Below the pieces are notes generated by a model. That model was not told where the DNA came from, did not search any database, and saw only the letters and a list, made by a program, of their open reading frames with translations. A stretch of 64,000 nt of DNA. It comes from Chrysoporthe austroafricana (Eukaryota; Ascomycota; Sordariomycetes; Diaporthales; Cryphonectriaceae). The position numbers and the translations under genes are program-made. Below are positions 29,108 to 40,400 of the stretch, one piece after another (position 1 is the stretch's first letter; the number at the start of each line of letters is the position of its first letter). The stretch covers positions 2,914,001-2,978,000 of the forward strand of contig JYIP02000003.1 of assembly GCA_001051155.2 (NCBI GenBank), given 5' to 3'.

Positions 29108-30746
29108 ATGTGGGTCGAACCAGATATCTGCCCACTGTCAGGTTGGCATTGCGAGACAGTGACGCACGTGGCGCCTCCGGCGACACGCGATGAGGCTCTA
29201 CCCTCGTGCGCCCCGGATACCGCGCGAGCCTTCATTCTCGAACTTCCACGGGCGTTCCAGAAGACTTCCTGTCCGGTCCAGGCCGGTCTCGGCTCGACTC
29301 GTACGCTGCGTGTGTGTGCGTGTGCGCTCGTGTGAGTGGGCGATGGGTGGATGCAGGACGCACGGGGGGAGGGGGGTCAGCGCTAGAAATAGTATCACAC
29401 CAGGCCAGGCTGCATGCGTTTATGCACGTCAAGGCCAAGAAGCCCGCGCCGCAGTCCAGAAGGACGGCACAGGAAACTCTACTGCTCCTGCAGGTGCGGG
29501 TGTACCGTCAGCTGGGCCTCTTGGCTGTGTGTGCAGTGCTACCCGGTCGGCAAGGTCCGGATCGCAGGGCTGTGTGCGCCGTGCCTGTCGTCACCCGTGT
29601 ATGAAGCGATGGTGTCAGGGCGACGCCGTCCCTGGGACCGAGCTCCAGATGCGGGAGGCTATCTTTCTTTCGAGTATCTGTATCCGAGGGGGAGCACTGC
29701 CTCGACGCTTGCTCCGTTGATCGCTGGCCTGCCTGGTGGTACCAGCCCAATACAAGACGGTTATTGGGCGACGGGGGCATCACCGGTAGCCTCATGCGCA
29801 CCGAGCATCAGACGCGGTTACAGCCAAGGTATAGCAGAGGAAAACATTTTCCGGTTGAGGACGCAACCCACGAGACAGCACCCCTTTCATGAAGTGTGGT
29901 CTGCGCGGTCTGAGTGGTCCAGAGATACGATTAAGGCTACTGCGTGTCTCGACTCAGGCGACCCGGAGTGGTGATCGGTCGCTCAGCTCAACCAGATTCC
30001 ACACGCCCCGTCATGCGCTGCTGAGCATCCCAGGGCCCTCCAGCCTCCGCTGAATAAGGCCGAGACCATCGAGCGGGCAGCCTCATCTCCTGGCCGCACG
30101 GGGCGCTGGTCTGCATCAGGTCGGGAGGTCGGGTATTCTCTTCAGGAGTTGCCAGGTGAGACGCGTTACTCACCGCAGCTGACGACGGTCATCGCGAGCC
30201 GCCTGGCTTCGAAACACACGAGCGCCCTGCTGCCTCGTCCGGCCTGCTGATATGTTGATTCCTAGAGATCCGGACCTCGTCATGACGGCCTGGGGTGGTT
30301 TCTGGGCAGTTCCCCCTTGGTGAAATCTGCCGGCCTCATCATCAAGCGTTCTTCCAAGGATCTTCGTACCGACATCACACAGACGAGCTGAAGCCCACCG
30401 CTCTCTTCACCGCCGTGTACCTCTCATCGCCACCGCTGCTTTGCCTGGCCATCGTCCCGACGGGGTTCGGACGGTCCCAGCCTTGACATCCCAGACTGGC
30501 GTTATCCTCCTAGGGATGGCACTGCTATAGGATGAGGCTGTTTTTGCTTGGGAGCCTAGAGAATGCCTTGGTATTTGTATCACAGTTCTCATATACCATC
30601 TCGAGGCAAGCAGACAGCATGTTGTTGGGACTTTGAAGGAGCAGGCAGACTAGTACAGATTGTTTGAGTACTATATGTTATTCTCTGGCCGCAGACGTGG
30701 ATCATAAAGACATACGGAACTGCCCCCCCCCCCTTTCTTTCCTTCC

Positions 30747-32801
30747 CTATCTCGGCCTGTTTGGGTATCTCGCAAGCAGCACATGCAGCGCCAGATACGA
30801 GACGACGCCCGTGAAGCAGAGCCCGCTGATGACGCCAAAGCCCATGAGGTACTTGGGCGAGTCGGAACCGGGGAAGAGATAGGAGCCGTAGATCTGGGCG
30901 AGGTTCCCCATGGCGTTGATGAACGCCAGCGCGATGCCCTTGACCTCGTTGGGCGCCATGGCGAAGGAGGCTGAGGCGTACGAGAGGCTCAGCGCGTTCG
31001 CCACCCACAGGCCGCTGGCCATCACGACCATCAGGACGTAGCGGGCGGTGAAGTTGTAGACCGCGCACACGATGATCGAACAGACCATGGCGAGAGTCAT
31101 CCCTGCGTTGTCCCAAAGTCAGCGGGTTTCTGGCTCGACAGTGTGATTGGAGGGGCCACGAGATGTGGGCGAGGAGTCTGGGTCGACGACTTGAGCGGCC
31201 GTTGGTGCCTGATGGTAGCACCGAGGACGGGGAAAACAAAATTGTGAAACGGAATGTTACTTACAACATCCGAGGGCGAGGCCGCGCCACTGTGGGTACT
31301 TGTCCATGATAGGACTATAGGGCGTTAGGCATTAGCATTGAATGGTTCAGACAAGGACATTCTGTACTAGGAAAGGGCAAGGTGACGATTGGAAACTTAA
31401 TCTCCCCTGTCTGTCTCATAACACAAAGCGACTTCGTGCCTGATTAAGACAGGCAGGGAGAAGAGTAAGTCCTGTCAGGGATGGGATACCATCCTTCAAT
31501 GGCACGTGAATGAGTAGAGAGAGACATGTTTCAGAAAGGAGGAGGCATGAAGTCCAAAGTGCATACCTCGAGATAGCCGTGCATACGAAAGCTGCGAAAT
31601 AAATCGGGATCGTCATATACTGAGCAGTCGTCGAGGTGTAGCCGAGCGCCTCGACGAGGGTTGGGTAGAAGTAAGACACTGTGAACCAGTCGTCAGCCAC
31701 GGCATTACCAGTCTGCTTCTCTGCTCGTGGCCGGGTTGTCGCCTACAGGTCGAGGAGCCCACGACGGCCATGTAGCCGACGACGAACAGCCACATCCTCC
31801 AGTTGGTGAAGGCACGCCTCATTGCCTCGAGCAGCGGAAGCTTCTCTTCCGCGGAGACCTGCTTCTGCTGCGTGGCATGCCGGAGGCGCTTGATGGCCAG
31901 CTCGCGCTCCCGCTCGGACAAGCGCTTCGAGTTCTGCGGGAAGTCTAGAAGCAGCAAGCCGGACACGAGAGACCAGCCTGCGCAGGCCGCGCCCTCGACG
32001 ATGGACAGCCACCGCCATCCCTCGATGCCGTGGGCCCCATCAAGGTTGGAGTCGATGGCGCCAGCGATTAGGCCTCCGAAGGCGGCCGACAGGATCGCCG
32101 CCGAGATGTAGACGCCGAAGCGCTTGCTCTGCTCGTTGGGCTTGTACCAGGAGGAGAGGATGAGAAGCACGCCGGGGGCGAATCCTGCTTTCAATATGCC
32201 GATTACGACCCGTAGGCCGACGAGGGTCTGGTAGTTTGGCATCCAGCCCATAGCGACCGTTACGCAACCCCAGAGGAACATTATATTCGGCAGGAAGATG
32301 GAGGGCTTTGTGCGGGCGAGGATCATACTGTGAGAAGAGGTTATGTTAACCAACTGCAACAGGCCAAAACAGCTGGACAGCTCAGTAGCTGACCCTCTGC
32401 CGCGATATCTTACTCACTTTGACGACACTCCGCATAAGACATATCCTACAAAGAACACGACAAGTGCAATGGAATACTTGTTCGAGTCCAAGCCCAGATC
32501 CTCCTTCATGCCAGCGATCTCAGCATTGCCCATGCTACATCACTGATCAGCTCAACAGACACATGGAAGACCTAACGGTCGAGAAACCTCAAGGCGGCGT
32601 TTCTTACATGGTTCGGACCATGTAGGAAAGCAGATACATCCCCCATATCGCCGGGAGCAAGAACAGATCGATCTTCCGGACGAGCTTGCGCTCCTCCTCG
32701 GTATCCGGCACGTAGTCATCGATGCTCTCTTGAGCCTGTTTCTGAGTTTCGAGGCGTGCCTCATCATCGTGGTCGCTGCTGGGCTTGTCGTGTGCATCCA
32801 T
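30747..32801 (-). CDS. MFS transporter, Dal5/anion:cation symporter family
   Basis: Six exons in transcript order, 32801..32608, 32534..32418, 32327..31747, 31678..31567, 31314..31265 and 31102..30747, encode about 469 residues. Each junction keeps phase and restores family blocks: YMVRT to IMGNAEIAGM, VLCGVSS to NMILARTKPS, VVGSST to LSYFYPTLVEALGY, then the short SPIMDKYPQWRGLAL exon. This is a plasma-membrane transporter of the ACS/Dal5 group, whose known members carry allantoate, nicotinate, pantothenate, vitamins or dipeptides. The hydrophobic segments fit 12 membrane spans, with the acidic cytosolic N-terminus (EEERKLVRKIDLFLLP) typical of the family. The conserved PNEVKGIALAFINAMGN motif is in the last exon. 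The actual substrate cannot be read from sequence. Introns are 73-252 bases; the one between exons 4 and 5 is the longest. Confidence 0.9.
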
Positions 32802-34463
32802 TGCTCCAAAGATTCAGGACAAAGTTGTCTGAGGACGAGGGGGTCTTCAGATAGGTGAGAAAGAAGGCAGGACGGGACCTGCGGCGTAGGATTCCTGGGC
32901 CCGGCGAGACATATTTGTCTGCACAGATCAGTGCCCCCTCGGCCTTCCGAGCATGACGACGACGAGGGCATTGACACAGATCCCGTGAGCCCATCCTTGC
33001 TGGCGAGCAACGGTCTCGTCCGAGTATTCCCGCCACGGCCGTACGATGATCAAAGTCCTCGCGTGCCTGCCTACTCGCACGAGAGCCATATCCAGACCCA
33101 CCGCCTGGGCGGACTTGCCCATCATGGGTTCTCCGTACCAAGAGCTGGACAAATCGTACAATTCCCCAGGTCGAGAGGGTGGATCCGGGGCAAAGGGGGA
33201 TGCTTCCCTGGGGCCCCGCGTCTCCACGCAACTGGGTGGTTCGACCCGGAGCAGGGCGGGTGCGACCCTGCTCTCGGCCTGTCCTCGGACTGGATCTCAT
33301 CCTTCTGCGGCCGGTGAGCGAGGTGAGGGCATTCGGAAGCTGGCCGAAGAGAGGCAGAGAGATGGAGCCTCGCGCTGCCGCGTCTCGAGGGCCTTTCCAG
33401 TTCCCAGAACTTCGGGTCGAGAGCCTCGACGCGCGGCCTCGACACGCGCCCACACAGAATGCATGCCAACGATCGTGGGAAGTTTTACGTAAACCAGCCT
33501 CAGCCTGAGGTCTGCTGAGAAGATAACTTGAGACCGTATACCACCCTATTTCGATGTTGCATCCAAAGGTTGGAACGATCACCGGAAACACCATTGCAAA
33601 GATGGAGGGCCTGTCGTCGGCTTCTTCGAGGCCCCCCCCCCCAAAACAATAATAAAGAGAAGAAAGAATAAAAGCAAAGAAGAGAACGACGGGAGTCTCC
33701 CGCACCTGCGCCCAAAGAACTCGTCACTCCGAGGATTCTGCTAGACGAACGAACCACGTTGATAGGGCTTCGCTTCCCCTCTCCCGGTCCGAACCCCTTC
33801 CTTTCCCTGTATTTTCGGTATATCACTGGCTATAAGGAGGGAACAGCGTCTTCGTGCATTGTCAACTGTCTAGCCTTGCGGCACATCCAACGCTCCTCTT
33901 GTGCCTAGGTGTCTAATAGGCCGCAACTTTGATATCAGTCTCGCTGGATTTAGTCTCCTCACCAATGGCCTCGCCGAGTAAAATGGCTCAGACAGTGTCA
34001 CCAAGCTATGGCCACACATGCCCGTCGCTTTATGGACAAGAGAAGAAAGCTACTCGTCGGCATGATGAAACAGGTCAGCAGATCGCCTCGGGAACTACCA
34101 AGCTAGAAGACCTTCATCCTCACACAAATCCATCAGCCATTTAGACTAGAAGACGTCTACTGTCGCTAACTGGGATATATCCTCCATGAAACGTTGCCTC
34201 GACCTTCTTACCCTTGACCACATTGCGCCCCTCTTATTTCTTGACTTTCTTGGGAATTGGCAGGTATGATCAACGTACATCTCACTGTCTGAGCCCAAAA
34301 CCTCTCAACATCGCCTGCGTCTTTGTCCAGTTGTATCGGAGTCCTCGACCCTCTATCTCGTGACTTGGCTTCACGCGTCGACAACGCAAGCGATGTCGCG
34401 ACCTGACACCCCACTCTCATTGCAGTGGCGCCAATGCGCCACGCTCATCCCTCAGCCAGTTAT
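32802..34463. other. Intergenic: MFS promoter and RasGAP 3' side
   Basis: About 1.7 kb without a supported gene. It contains a C-run at about 33632-33643 followed by an A-rich stretch, which is the promoter side of the MFS gene. Open frames such as 32764-33705 minus have random composition. The stretch nearest 34464 is expected to be 3' untranslated sequence of the RasGAP gene. Confidence 0.6.
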
Positions 34464-37400
34464 TTAATACGTTCCAGCGTTGATGATCAGCTGTAACCAA
34501 TGACTGTCAGCCTTGACATTTTCCGTTGCTTACACTCGGCCATCCTGAGCCATCCCGTCTGGCTGCACAAGGCATTGAGGGGAATGGGGTCAAACTCACA
34601 TCAATCAGCTTCTCTGTCTGCGCAAAGCACTGCTTATCGGGCTCCTGCGTTGGATTCAGTGAACAAAATCGCCATAGGCCACCGAAACCCATATCCTCGA
34701 GGATGTCATTGAGCATCGAGGAGGCTGCGGAAGCATTTCCGCTACCTGAGCCCGAGTCCATCATCACCGTGGCGAATTGCGGATTTGATGTCAGCGTCTG
34801 CAAGAGCGCATGGGCCGACTCTAACGTCGACGAGTTCTGGCAGTGCAAGATGGTGTCATCGAGGATAATCAATATCGTGCCGCAGCTACTGATAATTAGC
34901 TCTCAATTCTTTACGCCCATGGGAAATTGGCAAGGAGAAGGATATCAGCAAGGGGGACCTACAAATGCCTGATCACCCCCGGCCGACCAACGGCGAGTTC
35001 ATTCAACCAATGCAGCAAGCGGCTCTGGACTGCATCTTCGAGGAACTGGAAGTCCACCAGCTCGATGGCTGTGTTCAGCAATAAATCCTTGTCCTTGACA
35101 CCACTCAGCCTTTCCATCGATCGGGCCTTCTGCACACTTGTCGGGCTTGTGGGCGGCGTGATGCCAGCCTGCCAAAAGGCGTCTCTCAACTCATCAGGTG
35201 CCGCCGCGCGTGAGAGGATGAGCGAAAGGTATGGCGAGTATGGCACATCTTTCAGGTGCCTTGTCGAGGGTGTATCTCCGCCAGACGTGGCGGCAGGTAA
35301 GGTGGTCATTTCCAGGAATGTAGCAAGCACGTGGAGCGCAGTTGCCTTGGTCATGGTATCCGACAAGCCCCGGGCGAGGCATGCACACACTGCGAAGTGG
35401 AAGTTCTCGAAATTGAAGTGAATGCCATAGAAGTCGTCCAGTGGTTGTGCCACATCCACGAGCTGGTCACGTCCCTGAAGCAGGTGCGCCACGAGCTTCA
35501 CACCGCGCATGTCGCCCGAGGTATTTATGTTGGTCAGCACTGACTCGAGGAACACAGCAGCGCAGTTGAACAGCGAAGGCGGAACGAGGCGCAGCAGGAA
35601 TGTCGCGAGCCAGAACAGCTGGACGCCATAGCGGGAGGTCGAAGGCAATTTAGCCATCATCCGTGATAACGCCGTCACGATCGCGACTAGCATCTCGCTG
35701 TTTCCATCGTCGCCGCCGAAGCGCGTGATGCTAATTCGCAGCGCGACTAGGACTTGATATAACAAATCATCATCCACCTCCTCTCTGGCGAGGCACCCCA
35801 TCACCGAGAACGCACGAGGCTGGATTGCCGGGTTGTTTTGGAAAGCTGTACTGGCGACGAGACTCATCCACCGCGAGCGCCAAGCATTGGCTATGTCGGT
35901 AGACGGAGCAGCAACAGAGCAGATATCGAACATGATTGCCGCCAAAGCCTCCGTAGCAGCCAGCGTAGGACCATACTCCTGCGTTGTGGACATTGACGCC
36001 CCGTCACGACTCGGATAATTGGGCGTGATACTCCAGATATCGGTCCGAGACTCCGATAATGATTCAAGAATCCCTCTGAGCTTAATCTGGCGCGCTTCAT
36101 CCAGGTTAAACGAAGTACAAGCCGCGTGTACAGAGTTGACCAAAAGCCGGTGTACCAGAACCCGGATGTCTGACGCTCCGGTGTTAGCAAGCATGGTGAC
36201 GATATGGAATATCTCTGGCAGATACATCTGCGCCTGAATACCACTATCGAATGACAAGGATACGCAGAACTGTAGCAAGATGCAGACCTCTGGCCAGACA
36301 ACGTTGTCCGGCAAATGCTTGCTTTGCCGCATGGATGACCGATTCAAGGCCTTCCGAAGTCGTGTGATGATTTTGCCTCGCAACGTAACACTACCGATCG
36401 CGGTGACGATGGAAGTCAGTGTCTCAGTCTGCTCATCGTGTAGGCCTATGCTCGATGCTGCCTTGATGACCTCATCCAGGAAGATGTCCATCAAAACCTC
36501 GTCTCGTTGAATAGCTGGCCAAATGGTCTGTTCAAGAGTGAAGCCCAACGTTGGATCAGATAAAGTCACGTCGATGAGTTTTCTAAAGAACGTGGCGATC
36601 TTCTCACGTCCTTTGTCGCTGTCTGTTTCCGCCGCCAGAACGGAAGACCGCAAACCAGGCAGCCATGGTGCTAGGTACGCGAGGCTCAGAGGCTTCTGCT
36701 CCTCAGAAAAGCTGTCCCAGCCGACGAAAAACTCGTTCAGAAAGTCAGACGTCAGCTGTGGCTCGGCTTCGGCCAGAGTTCTACTGATCTCTATGATAAA
36801 GCGAGAAGGATCCAACGGTACCGCAATATCTGCATGCATGAGTTAGGCCCGGTGATTCTGCTCTACACTTAGTAAATTTGGCTAGGACGTACCTTTCGTG
36901 CACATGACTCTCGATGCGGTAGTGAAATTGAAAGCCCTGCACAAAGCACCCAGCAGATTGTACGACGACAGTCGCAAAACATGATCCGGACTCGCCAAGT
37001 TGATCAGAGCCAGATTCAACAACGTTCCGGGAACATCTTGCGGCCTTATCAAGCGATCGTATAGCTTGAGTGATCGAGTGTCTTTGCCATGCTTGGCCTT
37101 GGCTGTGCGGATGGTCTGAAGGATTTCAGCCTTCTTAGGACTGGTAAAGTACAAGGCGATCTTGCCGTTGTCAGCCCTCAGTCCGAAGGCAGAATCGTCG
37201 TCGGTCTTCGTATTCACGGGCGCCTCGTCCACATCGCCCAGGCGGAATATGTCGTTGATAGTGGCGCTTAGCCGGAAGTTGGGGTGCACTTCTTGCTTGT
37301 CGGTGGTCGTGATCTGCACAAATTGGCTACCCACCATGATCCGGCATAGAATCGCGCCCTTCGTCTTCGACAGTCGGATAACAGGCTTGAAATCGTATCG

Positions 37401-40400
37401 CGTATCAGCGAAGACGCTGATGGTCTCCTTGGGCAGATGGAGCTGGGTGAAGTGGAAGTGGTTCTGCAACTCTTTGATGCTTCCAATAAGATGGTAGTCA
37501 ATCTTGTTGGGATTGAAGACGCTTGCATCTTTCTTCGTAGACACTCGGAGTACACGGCGCAGACATTTCCTGCACCGCCATTAGTTTACATCAGTCCCAA
37601 GCCGGGCAATGAGATCTCTGTGCTTACCGGAAGGCGCTGTTCATGTTATAGATATAGATGCGGCTAAGCTGTTTTGACAGCTCAGTGGGAGTCAGGAGCT
37701 CCAGCTTGTGGAATAGCTCATCCTGAGGCTCTTCGCTCTGCCCATTGAAGCATGTCGCATCGATCAACAAGCCAAACGGCCGATGCCACATGCGACTAGC
37801 GATCTAACGAGAAAGTTAGATATCGTTGCTGCCTACTCCACGAGGGATAATATTGCTGGCTGCAGTCAAAATCCAAGCCAGCAGGTCGCATCTTCACGTA
37901 CTTTCAAATAGCAGTAGATCAGGGTATCATAATCAATAGACTCGTCGTCGATGTTCCTCAAGATAATGCAAATGATAGAGAGTCCGTCCTGAATCAGTCA
38001 TCAGCTACCGATGTGGCGATTGAGGCACGAGCAGATCGAGAAGAAAACAGTAACATACCTTGCTCTCACCACCATCATACACCGCTCTGGAGGTGACGAA
38101 GGACTCGGAACTGCGGAAAGCATTGCGAAGCATGAAGTTTTGAAACCTCGAGTACGCAGGTGGGCTGTTGGAGGAAATCAGAGGTCTGTTCCATGTGACG
38201 GCCAGAGATGGCGGGCCCAGGTGAGAAATGAGATGCCGGAGGGGTTCCAGGACGGGCGAGCGTGTGCGCGTCATCTCTGCTGGTGACCGCACAAAATCTC
38301 TTCGTTCTTGTGACACGAGACGTTGCCTGACCTGGTCCCAATGGTCGTAGAGAAACCGGTGTAGAGCGACACAAGAACCAAAGTCGAAAGACTCCGACGT
38401 ACTCGGCGGATCAGTCCTCTCGGGTGCCACAGAAATCTCGCGCAAGAACGTGGTGACTCGGTATATGTTTTGTGTCAAGAAGTCGTTCAAGGGAAACATG
38501 TAGGGTTCCTTGGCCCCGAACAGCACGTTGTTGGCCAGGTTTTGAACGACCTTCGCGATCAGCAGCAAACCCCTGCGCATCTCCTTCGATGGAGCCGTTG
38601 AGACAAGGCCCTCGATCTCGGGCGCCACAATGGCCGGGCAGAAGAACCGGAGGAAAATGAAGGCACCGACCGCGGTGTACTTCGCCTCTGGAAATCTAGG
38701 CATTACCGCCGTGGAAATGATATTACAAATCTTTCGGAACGACGACGGAATGCTAGACGATGAGTTGCAGATATCCTCGATAAAAACCTTGGCGACGATG
38801 CGCAATTGCAAGGCATTCTTCTGTAGCTCATCTGTTGATGCGACCCTTGCCGGGTCCAATTCAAGATCAAGATCTTTAGACGTCATCATCAACCGCTCAA
38901 GGACCTTTTGCAGCGTCGCCTTGAGATATGCCAGCCCCTTCCACTTGGCATAGATAGAGAGCATCTTCGTTGCAACGCATGTCCTCCGCAGCAGCTCGGA
39001 CTCATTTTCGGTATCCTCGATCTCCTGCTTGATGAGAGCCTCTAGTAGCACGAAGCTGAGACCACGGGTCTCAAAAATGTTCAGCAGGGATATTGTAACC
39101 TCATCGACCTCGTTGCTGGGACAGACCGAGCTGATTGCTGCCGCCAAACTCGTGTCCGCAGTCAACAGATCGAGTAGCTCGTCGTATTTCTCCGTGACAG
39201 CCGTATCAGACAGGTTGCTGAATTCTGTGCCCTGCACCAGGATGTTGTAAAGGACTTTCACGAATGCCGTCCTTATCTCGACATTTTCGTGATAGCCTAT
39301 ACTCAAAGAATGCTTGAGGCCAACGTCAATGTTCGCAGCCAGAAGGTTGGACAGTATGGTGATGGCCAGCTCCGAGCTTGTGATACTCTCGTCCCTAGCT
39401 GTGGTGCCGTGTTCGAGCCTTCCTGCCTCTGTAGACTCCATATTCAATAGTGACAAGAAACGGTTGAAGTACGTGTGGAACATCTGTGACTTCAGCTCGC
39501 TCGCCCCGACGTCAGACTGCCCTTCACCAGGTTGTAGAGGAAGGCGGTAGGTCATTTCAGCGAGCGACCGAAGACAGGCCTTGTCGAGGTCTTTCTGAAC
39601 TCGCAACGCATCATCAAAACGTGCGGGCGCAAACGCCGCAGCAGATTCCGTCCGTGGAGATCGTGGTCTCGTGATCCAGCTGAAGACGTACTCGAGAAGT
39701 TGGTTGCGGATGCGCACGTCGTCCCTCAGATTTAAATGCTCCTTCTTCTTCATGAGAGCTTCAGAAAGCTGACAAACTTTGATCTTCACCATAAGGCTGT
39801 TTCTGGTGTCCGAAACACCATCTAGGAACTTCGCAAAGTTGAGCGTCAGAGCCCCCAGGTTGACAGACGATGCGGCACCCAAGTCAGAGGGACCGTCTAG
39901 TCTTTCAACCAGCGCTCGAAGCAGGGAGATGGACTGCTCAGCGAATATGATCTCATTCTCGAGCCCCTTAGTTGCCGATTCAAGAGCTCCGTTGAATAAA
40001 ACGTCGAGCTCTGCCTCAAGCGCTTTGAACAGCGGCTGATAAAGGGCTGGTGCTGTCTCGATGGAAAGCACCTCACGCATTGTCTCTCTCACTCGGACAT
40101 TGTTGCAACCAAGAAGCTGGATGCTCAGCCGGAGATATCTGCCGAGTATCGGCTCCTCCTGATTATCGGACGACAGCTTGTCAATCCACCTTAGGCCACC
40201 AAGGCTAGGGTCGTCGACAATCGCTGTCTGGTCCGCCACGCACACACCACCCAGGGAGGCGAGGAAGCCTGAGTAATTCCGCCACTCAGCGAGAATTGCC
40301 TCAGGTAATGTCTCAGCGGCGGAATTTGAGACCTCTCTTGATAGGTGAAGCCATCTATCGAATGCAGTTGCCCAGGCATCGAGGATACCGGCGCTTGGGT

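Larger units (their letters stand above)
22790..30746. other. 8-kb GC-rich gene-poor region upstream of the C2H2 regulator
   Basis: Nearly 8 kb between the start of the regulator gene and the 3' end of the MFS gene. Open frames up to 370 codons exist (27046-28158 plus), but they begin at non-ATG codons, have Arg/Pro/Ser-rich random-looking translations and no domain motifs, as expected from chance in GC-rich DNA. Visible structures are short tandem repeats (GTT units at about 23698-23712, CAGCACC-type units at about 24807-24840, CA units at about 25576-25590), a perfect hairpin at 27815-27850 and a long pyrimidine tract at about 29018-29107. It may hold a long promoter, a spliced 5' leader or noncoding RNA. 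Sequence alone does not decide. Confidence 0.6.

Noticed and set aside
33232..33256. GGTTCGACCC word resembling a tRNA T-arm
   Set aside because: Adjacent bases do not form the stem and no A-box is present.
32764..33705. 313-codon minus-strand frame upstream of the MFS gene
   Set aside because: Overlaps the MFS first exon in another frame, has no motif and random composition.
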